64,000 nt of DNA from Methylobacterium sp. Leaf465. Its GTDB lineage: Bacteria > Pseudomonadota > Alphaproteobacteria > Rhizobiales > Beijerinckiaceae. This document shows positions 56,475 to 64,000 of the stretch, piece after piece. Position 1 is the stretch's first letter, and each line of letters begins with the position of its first letter. The position numbers and the translations under genes were made by a program. A model generated the notes under the pieces. The model was not told where the DNA came from. It saw only the letters and a list, made by a program, of their open reading frames with translations, and did not search any database. The DNA lies in the NCBI RefSeq assembly GCF_001424705.1, contig NZ_LMRA01000034.1, positions 307,988 through 371,987 of the forward strand, written 5' to 3'.

Positions 56475-56900
56475 ATGGCTGGGCAGAAGACGGACGCACG
56501 GGACGTTCACGTGGGGCAGCGAATCGCCGAGCAGCGCAAGAGGGCGTCCCTGACCCAGAAGCGCGTCGCCCAGAGCTTCGGGATGTCGGCCGCCCAGTTG
56601 CAGAAGTACGAGAAGGGCACGAACCGCATCAGCGCCATCCATCTCGACACCTTCAGCCGGCTGACGGGGGTGCCGATCGCCTATTTCTTCGACGGGCTGG
56701 AGCACGAGGGCGCGGGACCGTCCGGCGGCGACGCAGGACCAGGGTTCGCCGAGGGGCCTCAGGAGGTCTACGCCGCCGACAATCCCTGGCTGGGCCTGAC
56801 GGACGTCGTGGTGCAGCACGTGAGCGCACATTTCCCCGAGCCGGAGCGCCGCCGGTTCGCCGCGATCCTCCAGGCGATCGGGCGCCAGCTCGACGGCTGA
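56475..56900 (+). CDS. XRE-family helix-turn-helix transcriptional regulator
   Basis: 141 aa. The HTH_3 domain covers about residues 12-72: VGQRIAEQRKRASLTQKRVA, FGMSAAQLQKYEKGTNRI and LTGVPIAYFFDG. The C-terminal half is short and has no known effector domain. A regulator of this type directly upstream of metK is a common Rhizobiales arrangement. The gap to metK is 141 nt. Confidence 0.9.
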   Translation: MAGQKTDARDVHVGQRIAEQRKRASLTQKRVAQSFGMSAAQLQKYEKGTNRISAIHLDTFSRLTGVPIAYFFDGLEHEGAGPSGGDAGPGFAEGPQEVYAADNPWLGLTDVVVQHVSAHFPEPERRRFAAILQAIGRQLDG

Positions 56901-57041
56901 TCTATCGTCCGATTCGTTCGCTTTGGCGGATTTATCCGGTCTTCCGGCTTGACCCTGCGGGGCCGTCCTGCCAGACACGCGCGCCTGATCAATCGGGAAC
57001 GGCGCCGCGACAGCTTGGGCGCTCACAGCATGGGGACCCCA

Positions 57042-58220
57042 ATGCCGCGTTCAAACTACCTGTTCACGAGCGAATCCGTCTCGGAAGGCCACCCCGACAA
57101 GGTCTGCGACCGGATCTCCGACACCGTCGTGGACGCCTACCTCGCGGCGATGCCGGAGGCCCGCCTCGGCGTCGAGACCCTGGCCACCACCAACCGCATC
57201 GTCATCGCGGGCGAGGTGCGCGGTCCCGATTCCGTGACCTTCGACCATCTCGCCGAGCTGACCCGCGCGGCGGTCAAGGACATCGGCTACGAGCAGTCGG
57301 GCTTCCACTGGAAGAACAACGACATCGCCATCCACCTGCACGCCCAGTCGGCGGACATCGCGCAGGGCGTGGACTCGTCCGGTAATAAGGACGAGGGCGC
57401 GGGCGACCAGGGCATCATGTTCGGCTACGCCTCCGACGAGACGCCCGAGCTGATGCCGGCGCCGATCTACTACGCCCACAAGATCCTCAAGGACCTCGCC
57501 GACGCCCGCAAGGCCCGCCAGGGCGACGCCGCCAAGCTCGGCCCCGACGCCAAGAGCCAGGTCACCGTCCGCTACGAGAACGGCCGCCCCGTCGGCGTCA
57601 CGCAGATCGTGCTCTCGACCCAGCACCTGGACGAGTCCCTCGACTCGGCCGACGTGCGCGCCATCGTCGAGCCCTACATCCTGGCCGCCCTGCCGCAGAA
57701 CTGGGTCTCCGAGGAGACCGTCTGGCACGTGAACCCGACCGGCAAGTTCGTGATCGGCGGTCCCGACGGCGATGCCGGCCTCACCGGCCGCAAGATCATC
57801 GTCGACACCTACGGCGGCGCGGCGCCCCACGGCGGCGGCGCCTTCTCGGGCAAGGATCCGACGAAGGTCGACCGCTCGGCCGCCTACGCGGCGCGCTACC
57901 TCGCCAAGAACGTGGTGGCCGCCGGCCTCGCCACCCGCGCGACGATCCAGCTCGCCTACGCCATCGGCGTCGCCAAGCCGCTCTCGATCTACGTCGACCT
58001 CCACGGGACCGGCCAGGTCGACGAGGCCCGGCTCGAGGACGTGCTGATGAACGCCTTCGACCTGTCGCCCCGCGGCATCCGGACGAAGCTCGGCCTCAAC
58101 AAGCCGATCTACGCCCGCACCTCCGCCTACGGCCATTTCGGCCGCGCCCCGGAGGCCGATGGCGGCTTCTCGTGGGAGCGCGTCGATCTGGCCGACAGCC
58201 TCAAGTCGGCCCTGGCCTGA
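57042..58220 (+). CDS. metK: S-adenosylmethionine synthetase
   Basis: 392 aa. The substrate motifs are intact: [19 protein letters not shown] (ATP/methionine), [12 protein letters not shown] and [19 protein letters not shown]. It makes S-adenosylmethionine from methionine and ATP. I chose ATG 57042 because GGGGA gives a 5-nt spacing; ATG 57030 (MGTP) is in frame. The next gene, trmB, starts 4 nt after the stop and uses the product, so they are probably an operon. No SAM riboswitch was recognised in the 141-nt leader. Confidence 0.97.
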   Translation: MPRSNYLFTSESVSEGHPDKVCDRISDTVVDAYLAAMPEARLGVETLATTNRIVIAGEVRGPDSVTFDHLAELTRAAVKDIGYEQSGFHWKNNDIAIHLHAQSADIAQGVDSSGNKDEGAGDQGIMFGYASDETPELMPAPIYYAHKILKDLADARKARQGDAAKLGPDAKSQVTVRYENGRPVGVTQIVLSTQHLDESLDSADVRAIVEPYILAALPQNWVSEETVWHVNPTGKFVIGGPDGDAGLTGRKIIVDTYGGAAPHGGGAFSGKDPTKVDRSAAYAARYLAKNVVAAGLATRATIQLAYAIGVAKPLSIYVDLHGTGQVDEARLEDVLMNAFDLSPRGIRTKLGLNKPIYARTSAYGHFGRAPEADGGFSWERVDLADSLKSALA

Positions 58221-58224
58221 CCCC

Positions 58225-58971
58225 ATGACCCTGGGGCGGGACCAGCTCCCGCCCCACCCGGGCGGGCACGAATCACCGGAGGGCGCCGACCGCGCCTTCT
58301 ACGGTCGCCGCAAGGGCAAGCGCCTGCGGGCCGGCCAGGAGCAGCGCCTGTCCGAGCTGCTGCCGACCCTCCGGCTGACCCTGCCGCCCGCCGGCGAGCC
58401 CCTCGATCCTCCGAGCCTGTTTCCCGTCCTGGTGGACGAGGTCTGGCTCGAGATCGGCTTCGGCGGCGGCGAGCATCTCGCCGCCCAGGCGGCCGCCCAC
58501 CCCCGCACCGGCATCATCGGCGCGGAGCCCTTCGTCAACGGCGTCGTCAAGCTCCTGCGCGCGGTGGACGAGGCGGCCCTCCGCAACGTCCGGATCTGGG
58601 ACGAGGACGCCACGGCCCTGCTCGCGGCCCTGCCCGATGCCAGCTTGGCCCGGGTCTACCTGCTCTATCCCGATCCCTGGCCCAAGCGCCGGCAGCGCAA
58701 GCGCCGCTTCGTCTCCGACGGTGCCCTGGCGGAGATCGCCCGCGTGCTCCGGCCCGGCGGCGTGTTCCGCTTCGCCAGCGACATCGACGATTACGCCGGC
58801 TGGACCCTCGTTCGCGCCGCGCGCTGTCCGGACCTCGCCTGGACCGCCGAGGCGGCCCGGGACTGGACTCAGCCCTGGTCGGATTGGCCGGGCACCCGCT
58901 ACGAGGCCAAGGCCCTCGCCGCCGGCCGGCCGCCGAGCTACCTCGAATTCCGCCGGGTCGGACCGGCCTGA
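58225..58971 (+). CDS. trmB: tRNA (guanine-N7-)-methyltransferase
   Basis: 248 aa. The SAM-binding motif WLEIGFGGGEHLA (about residues 74-86) and the catalytic block YLLYPDPWPKRRQRKRRF (about 148-165) define TrmB, which methylates G46 of tRNAs. The start at 58225 is 4 nt past metK. The C-terminal block DWPGTRYEAKALA is also family-typical. Confidence 0.95.
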   Translation: MTLGRDQLPPHPGGHESPEGADRAFYGRRKGKRLRAGQEQRLSELLPTLRLTLPPAGEPLDPPSLFPVLVDEVWLEIGFGGGEHLAAQAAAHPRTGIIGAEPFVNGVVKLLRAVDEAALRNVRIWDEDATALLAALPDASLARVYLLYPDPWPKRRQRKRRFVSDGALAEIARVLRPGGVFRFASDIDDYAGWTLVRAARCPDLAWTAEAARDWTQPWSDWPGTRYEAKALAAGRPPSYLEFRRVGPA

Positions 58972-59167
58972 GCGCGGTGGCGGCGTAACCCGGTTTGCCG
59001 ACATCCTTTTGATGGGGTTGTTCGAGAAACGCGCATCCCCATCTCAGCCCGGCCTTGTTCCGCTTGGACTTCGGTTGTCTGATGGGCCGCGATCACCGCG
59101 AGCCGTCCGGTGGAGTGCGGTCGCGCGTTCGTGACACGAGGTCGGACGCGCCGAGCGAGGATGTGGC

Positions 59168-60970
59168 GTGCACGACGCTTCGGACAAGTCTTCCATGGAC
59201 AAGTCTTCCATCGCGGGCGTCGGGACGGACTTGGCGTCGGCGCCCGCCCCGGATGCCGGCCCAGGATCGGGTCTGCACGGGACGGCCTTCGCGCAGGCGC
59301 CGATCGGCATCCTGGTGGTCGACGGGGCCGGCCTCATCCGCGACGCCAACCCCCATCTCTGCGATCTCCTCGGCTATGAGCCCGGCGCCCTCAATGGGCG
59401 GGCCCTCTCGGTCCTCGGCGCCGTGGCCCAGCGCGTCTGCATCCGGCGCTGGCTCCGGGCGGACGGCACCGGCCTGGACATGCGCATCCGCCCCTCGAAG
59501 CAGCGCGACGACCTGCAGATCCTCGTGGTCGAGGCCGTCGATCCCGACGAGGTCGCGCGGGCCGAGGAGAACCGCGCCGCCCTGACGGCGGCGGGCCTGG
59601 GCGAGTGGCGCTACGACTTCGCCGACGGCCGGGTCGTCCTGTCGCGCCGGGCCGCGCATCTCCTCGGCTATGCCGCGGACGATCCGGTCACCTGGACCCG
59701 CCTCCAGGCCGCGATGGACGGCGGCGAGGTCGCCCGCATCCGGGCCCAGGTCCGCGCATCCTTGCGGGACGGCGCGCCCTTCACCTTCGAATGCCGCCTG
59801 CGCCGGGCGCCGGACGGCACCGCGATCGATGTCGGGGTCCGGGGGCAGGCCATCCCGGCGGGGGAGGGCGCCGATCGACCCGCGACCCTCGTCGGCGTGG
59901 TCGAGGACGTGACCACCCACGTGGAGGCCCGCAACGCCCTGCGGGACGGCGAGCAGCGCCTGCGCATCGCCACCTCCCTGGCGGCCCTCGGGATCTTCGA
60001 ATGGCACATGCTCGACGACCAGGCGATCTGGGAGAACGAGCGCATGTTCGCGATCTTCGGGCGCAGCGCCGCCGACGGCGCCCTGGGCAAGCGCGAATTC
60101 CTCGAGACCGTGCTGCATCCCGACGACCGCCCGGCCTTCCGCGCCGCGATCACGCAGGCCCTGCGCGAGGACACCACCCTGGCGGTCTCGGCTCGCATCC
60201 GCCGCCTCAGCGACGGGGCGTGGCGCACCCTCGACTTCGCCGGGCGCTTCGAGCGCGACGCGCCCAACCGCCTGCCGCGCCGCCTGATCGGGGTCGTGGC
60301 CGACGTGACCGAGCGCCGGCTCGCCGAGGAGCGCCAGACGCTCCTGATCCGCGAGCTGCACCACCGGGTGAAGAACACCCTGGCCACGGTCCAGGCCATC
60401 GTCGGATCGACCGCCCGCACCGCCTCCAGCATCGAGAGCTTCTACGAGGCCTTCGTCGGCCGGATCATGTCGCTGGCCCACACCCACTCGGTCCTCACCG
60501 AGGACACCTGGCAGACGGCGTCCCTGCGCACCCTGCTCGCCAACGAGTTGAAGCCCTATGCGGAAGGATCCCTGAACGGTGCGGAGGAGCGGGACGCCCG
60601 CATCCAGCTCTCCGGCCCCCCCGTCGACATGGCGTCCGAGGTCGCGGTGCCGATCGGCATGGCGATCCACGAACTGACCACGAACGCCGCCAAGTACGGG
60701 GCCCTGTCCACCCGGGACGGCCGGGTGGCGATCACCTGGGCGCTCGAGCCCGGCGGTCCGGCCGGGACCCTGCACTTCACCTGGGTCGAGAGCGGCGGCC
60801 CACCGGTCGCACCGCCGAAGCGGCAGGGTTTCGGTTCGCGCCTGCTCCAGCGGGTGCTGACGGCCCAGGTGCGGGCCGAGGTCTCCATGAACTACCCGCC
60901 GGAGGGGTTCACCCTGACGATGCGGGCGCCCCTGCCGGTCCGCAACGCGGCGCTGAATCCGCTGGCCTGA
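59168..60970 (+). CDS. PAS-PAS-PAS sensor histidine kinase, HWE type
   Basis: 600 aa, soluble. Three PAS-like domains (about residues 45-125, 135-245 and 260-385) precede an HWE kinase core: RELHHRVKNTLATVQAI with the phosphoacceptor histidine near 397, HELTTNAAKYGALS, and the W-x-E motif in WVESGGP. HWE kinases of alphaproteobacteria can phosphorylate PhyR-type or single-domain regulators. The GTG start follows GAGGA; ATG 59195 is an alternative because the two lie in a 14-nt direct repeat, GACAAGTCTTCCAT. No response regulator is adjacent. Confidence 0.9.
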   Translation: MHDASDKSSMDKSSIAGVGTDLASAPAPDAGPGSGLHGTAFAQAPIGILVVDGAGLIRDANPHLCDLLGYEPGALNGRALSVLGAVAQRVCIRRWLRADGTGLDMRIRPSKQRDDLQILVVEAVDPDEVARAEENRAALTAAGLGEWRYDFADGRVVLSRRAAHLLGYAADDPVTWTRLQAAMDGGEVARIRAQVRASLRDGAPFTFECRLRRAPDGTAIDVGVRGQAIPAGEGADRPATLVGVVEDVTTHVEARNALRDGEQRLRIATSLAALGIFEWHMLDDQAIWENERMFAIFGRSAADGALGKREFLETVLHPDDRPAFRAAITQALREDTTLAVSARIRRLSDGAWRTLDFAGRFERDAPNRLPRRLIGVVADVTERRLAEERQTLLIRELHHRVKNTLATVQAIVGSTARTASSIESFYEAFVGRIMSLAHTHSVLTEDTWQTASLRTLLANELKPYAEGSLNGAEERDARIQLSGPPVDMASEVAVPIGMAIHELTTNAAKYGALSTRDGRVAITWALEPGGPAGTLHFTWVESGGPPVAPPKRQGFGSRLLQRVLTAQVRAEVSMNYPPEGFTLTMRAPLPVRNAALNPLA

Positions 60971-60997
60971 GGGCGCTCCCGCGAAGGAGGGCTGCGA

Positions 60998-61942
60998 TCA
61001 GGCCGCGCCGCGGCTGTCGGTCTCCCCGCCCGCCTCGACGAAGGCCTTGAGTTCGTCGAGGGAGCCGAAGGTGAAGCGGCCCCGCGGCGTGTCCGCCTCG
61101 ATCACGCCGGTGGAATACATCACGTAGGTGTTCCCTCCCGAGGCATAGGTGCCGACGACCTGCGGTTCCTCCGCGACGGGGGGCGTGGACTCGGCGGCCG
61201 GCGCCTCCGGGGACGGTTCGGGCTTGTCCTCGGGAACGCCCACGAACTCGGCCGTCTCGACGGCGGACGGATGCGGGGGAACGGGGTCGGGCGCGCGATG
61301 GGGCTCCGCCTCGGCCTCCTTGAAGCGAGGGGCGCTCTCAGGCGCCGGCTCGGGTGCCGGCGCGGGAGCGGGGCCGTCGAACAGGTCGTTCTCCGTCGCC
61401 CGGGTCTCGGGATCCGGTGCGGCGTCGGCGATGCGCGGCTCCGGGATGTGCGGCTCCGGACGATCGTGGGGGGCGTCCGCCGGCAGCAGGTTCGGCAGCA
61501 GAGGTTCGGCGGCCGAGGGCTCCGGGGATGGCGGCGCGGGGTCGAAGAAGGTCGGTTCCAGGCCGGGGCGAGTGGAGGCGGCGCCTCCCAAGCCCGCGCC
61601 GGCGCCCAGACCGGCACCCAGGCTCGCGGCGGTGGCGGCGAGGCTCGGCCGGGCCCGCTGGGCGGCGCTCGGGTCTGCTGCGCCGCCGGGGGCGAGCCCG
61701 GTCTCGGCCGGCGGGAAGGACGGGGTCGCCGGACGCGCCTCGCGGAAGGCGCGCTCCAGGCCGCGCAGGCGGCCCGCCACGACCGCCAGTCCCAGCACCA
61801 CGGCCCCGGCCGACGCCGTGGTGGCGCCCGCGATGGTCATGGCGAGACCGCTCTCCAGCCGGACGAAGGGGAAACCCTGGATGACGGATACGATTCCGCC
61901 GACGATCATGACGGCGGCCAGCGCGAACAGCGCGATATTCAT
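60998..61942 (-). CDS. Membrane-anchored Pro/Ala/Glu-rich hypothetical protein
   Basis: 314 aa. Two hydrophobic helices (about residues 3-22 and 36-58) are followed by about 190 residues rich in Pro, Glu and Ala, then a conserved-looking tail GTYASGGNTYVMYSTGVIEA and FGSLDELKAFVEAGGE. The tail resembles small domains seen in other Rhizobiales hypotheticals; the function is unknown. It is divergent from sodB. Confidence 0.72.
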   Translation of the reverse strand: MNIALFALAAVMIVGGIVSVIQGFPFVRLESGLAMTIAGATTASAGAVVLGLAVVAGRLRGLERAFREARPATPSFPPAETGLAPGGAADPSAAQRARPSLAATAASLGAGLGAGAGLGGAASTRPGLEPTFFDPAPPSPEPSAAEPLLPNLLPADAPHDRPEPHIPEPRIADAAPDPETRATENDLFDGPAPAPAPEPAPESAPRFKEAEAEPHRAPDPVPPHPSAVETAEFVGVPEDKPEPSPEAPAAESTPPVAEEPQVVGTYASGGNTYVMYSTGVIEADTPRGRFTFGSLDELKAFVEAGGETDSRGAA

Positions 61943-62221
61943 GGATGTCTCGACAAACGCCTGCACCTTCAGGTGCGGCGCGCACACTAAAGGCCTGGGG
62001 GGCATTTGCAAAACGCACACTCGAACGCCGGGCGCAGCCACGCCCCGGGCAGGCCCCCGCGGATCGCCGCCGTCCGGGCATCGTCTCCGCCCGGGCGTGG
62101 ACGCCACCCGGGCATCGACTTCATCCGGGCATCGACTTACGTAACGGCGCGTTGGTGCGAGGATCGCGCGCGGATCGCGCGCCTGATCGTGTCCGATGTC
62201 TCACGAGACGGAGAGTTGCCC

Positions 62222-62821
62222 ATGACCTTCACCTTGCCCGAACTGCCCTACGCCTACGACGCGCTCGGCCCCTACATGTCGAAGGAAACCCTCGAGTTTC
62301 ACCACGACAAGCACCACAAGGCCTATGTCGACACGGGCAACAAGCTGCTGGAGGGCACGGGCCTGGAAGGCAAGAGCGTCGAGGAGGTCCTGACCTCGGC
62401 CTACGGCAACAACCAGCCGCTCTTCAACAATGCCGGCCAGCACTACAACCACATCCATTTCTGGCAGTGGATGAAGCCCAACGGCGGCGGCGCCGCCCCG
62501 GGTGCGCTCGCCAAGAAGATCGACGAGGATCTCGGCGGCTTCGAGAAGTTCAAGGCCGACTTCATCCAGGCCGGCGTCGGTCAGTTCGGCTCCGGCTGGG
62601 CCTGGCTCGCGGTCAAGGACGGCAAGCTCGCCATCATGAAGACCCCGAACGGCGAGAACCCGCTCGTGCACGGCGCCAAGCCGATCCTCGGCGTCGACGT
62701 CTGGGAGCACTCCTACTACATCGACTACCGCAATCGCCGCCCCGACTACCTCAAGGCGTTCATCGAGAACCTGGTGAACTGGGAGCACGTGGAAAAGATG
62801 TACGGTGAGGCCACCGCGTAA
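62222..62821 (+). CDS. sodB: Superoxide dismutase, Fe/Mn family
   Basis: 199 aa. Metal ligands are in EFHHDKHHKAYVD (His), NNAGQHYNHIHFW (His) and GVDVWEHSYYIDY (Asp and His), and the C-terminus YIDYRNRRPDYLKAF is family-typical. It converts superoxide to hydrogen peroxide in the cytoplasm; iron or manganese cannot be told with certainty. GGAG precedes ATG 62222. A short direct repeat CCGGGCATCGACTT occurs twice just upstream (about 62091-62132). Confidence 0.96.
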   Translation: MTFTLPELPYAYDALGPYMSKETLEFHHDKHHKAYVDTGNKLLEGTGLEGKSVEEVLTSAYGNNQPLFNNAGQHYNHIHFWQWMKPNGGGAAPGALAKKIDEDLGGFEKFKADFIQAGVGQFGSGWAWLAVKDGKLAIMKTPNGENPLVHGAKPILGVDVWEHSYYIDYRNRRPDYLKAFIENLVNWEHVEKMYGEATA

Positions 62822-63253
62822 GGCCCCACGATCCTACGGCCTCGCCGCGAGGCTGGGGACAGGCGCCGTCTCGCGAAGGACAGGGCCGTCGCTGACGGAG
62901 ACCGGCTGACCGGAATTCTCCGGCGGCCCGCCGTCATTCCGGAGCCGCGTCGCGGAAGCCGGGATCCGGAAACGCAGGTGGTGCGAGATTTCGCACGGGC
63001 GGCGGCTCTGGAGTCCGGGCTCGTCTCCGACGACCCGGAATGACGGCGAGGTGTCCTGGGCGAGTGTCTGGTCCAAGGCGAGAGGGCCTGCTGCGCCGGG
63101 GCGGACCGGCGCGGTCGGGCGAACACCGACCGCGGGCCGTCCGTGCGCGGCGCAAGGCGCGTGACCGTTGAACGGTTCCGCGTTTGCGCCGGGCGCGCCG
63201 GCATGGTCTAGGGCTCGCCCGACTCTCCCCGCCCCGCGTCCCGGCAGTCCCCC
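62822..63253. other. Gap between sodB and murJ, holding a palindromic element
   Basis: No gene seen. A small hairpin GCCTCG-CCG-CGAGGC (62839-62853), 18 nt past the sodB stop, may end its transcript. The 116-bp palindrome follows, and about 200 nt then lead to murJ, which may include its promoter. Confidence 0.5.
62931..63046. repeat. 116-bp imperfect palindromic element
   Basis: The outer arms CCGTCATTCCGG (62931-62942) and CCGGAATGACGG (63035-63046) are a perfect 12-bp inverted repeat, extendable by two pairs. Both arms are symmetric about the same centre as an apical hairpin GTGCGA-GATT-TCGCAC (62981-62996), with many pairs between. Palindromes with GTCATTCCGG ends are typical of dispersed intergenic repeats in Rhizobiales; that this one is dispersed is inference. 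Confidence 0.8.
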
Positions 63254-64000
63254 ATGATCCGCAGCATCCTCTCCGTCGGCGGCTGGACGCTGGTTTCGCG
63301 CGTCACCGGGTTCGCCCGCGACGTGGTGATGGCTGCGATCCTGGGAGCCGGGCCGGTGGCCGACGCCTTCGTGGTGGCGTTCCGTCTGCCGAACCACTTC
63401 CGGGCGATCTTCGGCGAAGGCGCCTTCAACACCGCCTTCGTGCCGAGCTACGCCAGCCTGTCGGAGACCGAGAAGGCCGACCCGGAGACGGGCGCGGCCC
63501 GGCGCTTCGCCGACCGCATCTTCACCCTGATGCTGCTGGTGCAGATCGGCTTCCTGGCCCTCGCCATGCCGGCGATGCCCTGGGTCGTGCGGGCCCTGGC
63601 GCCCGGTTTCTCGGAGGATCCGGAGCGGTTCGCGCTCGCCGTCTCGCTGACCCGGATCACCTTCCCCTACCTCCTGTTCATGACGCTGGTGACCCTGTTC
63701 TCCGGCCTCCTCAACGCCCATCGGCGCTTCGCCGTGGCGGCCGGTGCGCCGGTCCTCCTGAACTTGTCGATGCTCGCCGCCCTGGCCTCGGCGTCGCTCT
63801 TCCCCAACGCCGCCTACGCTGCCGCCTGGGGCGTGACGGTGTCGGGCGTGCTGCAATTCGCCCTGGTGTGGTGGGATTGCCGGCGGGCGGGCATCGCCCC
63901 GACCCTGACGACACCGACCCTGCGCGACCCGGCCATGCGGCGCTTCTTCAAGGTGCTGGGGCCGGCGGTGATCGGCTCGGCCGGGTTCCAGATCGCCTCC
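63254..64000 (+). CDS. murJ: Lipid II flippase MurJ (3'-truncated by window)
   Basis: The first 249 codons of a MurJ/MviN-type membrane protein; the frame runs off the window end. The N-terminus SILSVGGWTLVSRVTGFARD and the block RLPNHFRAIFGEGAFNTAFV are diagnostic. Several membrane helices are visible. MurJ moves lipid II across the inner membrane for peptidoglycan synthesis. The ATG at 63254 fits the conserved N-terminus. Confidence 0.95.
   Translation, partial: MIRSILSVGGWTLVSRVTGFARDVVMAAILGAGPVADAFVVAFRLPNHFRAIFGEGAFNTAFVPSYASLSETEKADPETGAARRFADRIFTLMLLVQIGFLALAMPAMPWVVRALAPGFSEDPERFALAVSLTRITFPYLLFMTLVTLFSGLLNAHRRFAVAAGAPVLLNLSMLAALASASLFPNAAYAAAWGVTVSGVLQFALVWWDCRRAGIAPTLTTPTLRDPAMRRFFKVLGPAVIGSAGFQIAS

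Noticed and set aside
56901..57041. A SAM-type riboswitch in the metK leader
   Set aside because: I could not match the conserved core of SAM-II, SAM-V or SAM/SAH riboswitches by eye.

Overview
This 64 kb window is very GC-rich (roughly 70 %) chromosomal DNA from an alphaproteobacterium of the order Rhizobiales. The nearest fit I can infer is Methylobacterium/Methylorubrum. Supporting signs are an EipB (DUF1849) envelope protein, DUF1236 and DUF2865 proteins, an EcfG-type stress sigma factor with NepR-like sequences, the psd-pssA pair, HWE/HisKA_2 kinases, and a tRNA-Arg(CCU) interrupted by a group I intron at the site known from Agrobacterium. No prophage, transposase, CRISPR array or rRNA was seen, so this looks like ordinary core and accessory chromosome. 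The interest lies in unusual domain combinations, repeats and RNA.

Layout. 0-7.3 kb: alpha-2-macroglobulin (5' end cut by the window) and its usual partner pbpC. 7.4-14.6 kb: potassium transporter kup, a GAF/HisKA_2 kinase, a Na+/H+ antiporter with an upstream OsmC-like gene, eipB, and a PilZ protein. 14.8-24.5 kb: a GGDEF-EAL protein, an FAD amine oxidase, an EI24/CysZ-like membrane protein, an NDUFA9-like reductase, a glutamyl-tRNA synthetase and an Atm1-type ABC exporter. 24.5-33.7 kb: a LysM envelope protein whose stop codon lies in a triplicated 48-bp hairpin repeat, a LOG-family hydrolase, cysS, two small secreted proteins (one CreA-like), a DUF2865 protein and an OmpA-family protein with Pro-Glu-Arg repeats. 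34-39.8 kb: a chemoreceptor, an MFS permease, a 36-bp tandem repeat, psd, pssA and mscL. 39.7-41.6 kb: a general-stress locus with a small NepR-like ORF, a DUF1236 protein with a strong terminator, and an EcfG-type sigma factor carrying a NepR-like N-terminus. 41.7-49.5 kb: a class II glutamine amidotransferase, a strongly degenerate ABC protein, a YafK-type L,D-transpeptidase, an MBL-fold hydrolase and an amino-acid permease. 49.6-55 kb, all on the minus strand: a histidine kinase with an ethylene-receptor-like sensor, a single-domain response regulator and a DJ-1/PfpI protein as one unit, then an SNase-like and an M48 protease pair. 55.2-64 kb: the intron-containing tRNA, a tiny ORF, an XRE regulator, metK, trmB, a PAS/HWE kinase, a membrane-anchored hypothetical, sodB, a 116-bp palindromic element and the start of murJ.

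The most notable observations are the tRNA-Arg(CCU) group I intron with its core pairings visible, the NepR-like/EcfG fusion beside a separate NepR-like ORF, the kinase that keeps the Asp/Cys/His copper-site spacing of plant ETR1, and the degenerate ABC protein with three copies of an 'ENILFG'-type motif. All calls come from reading the sequence; no database search was run.
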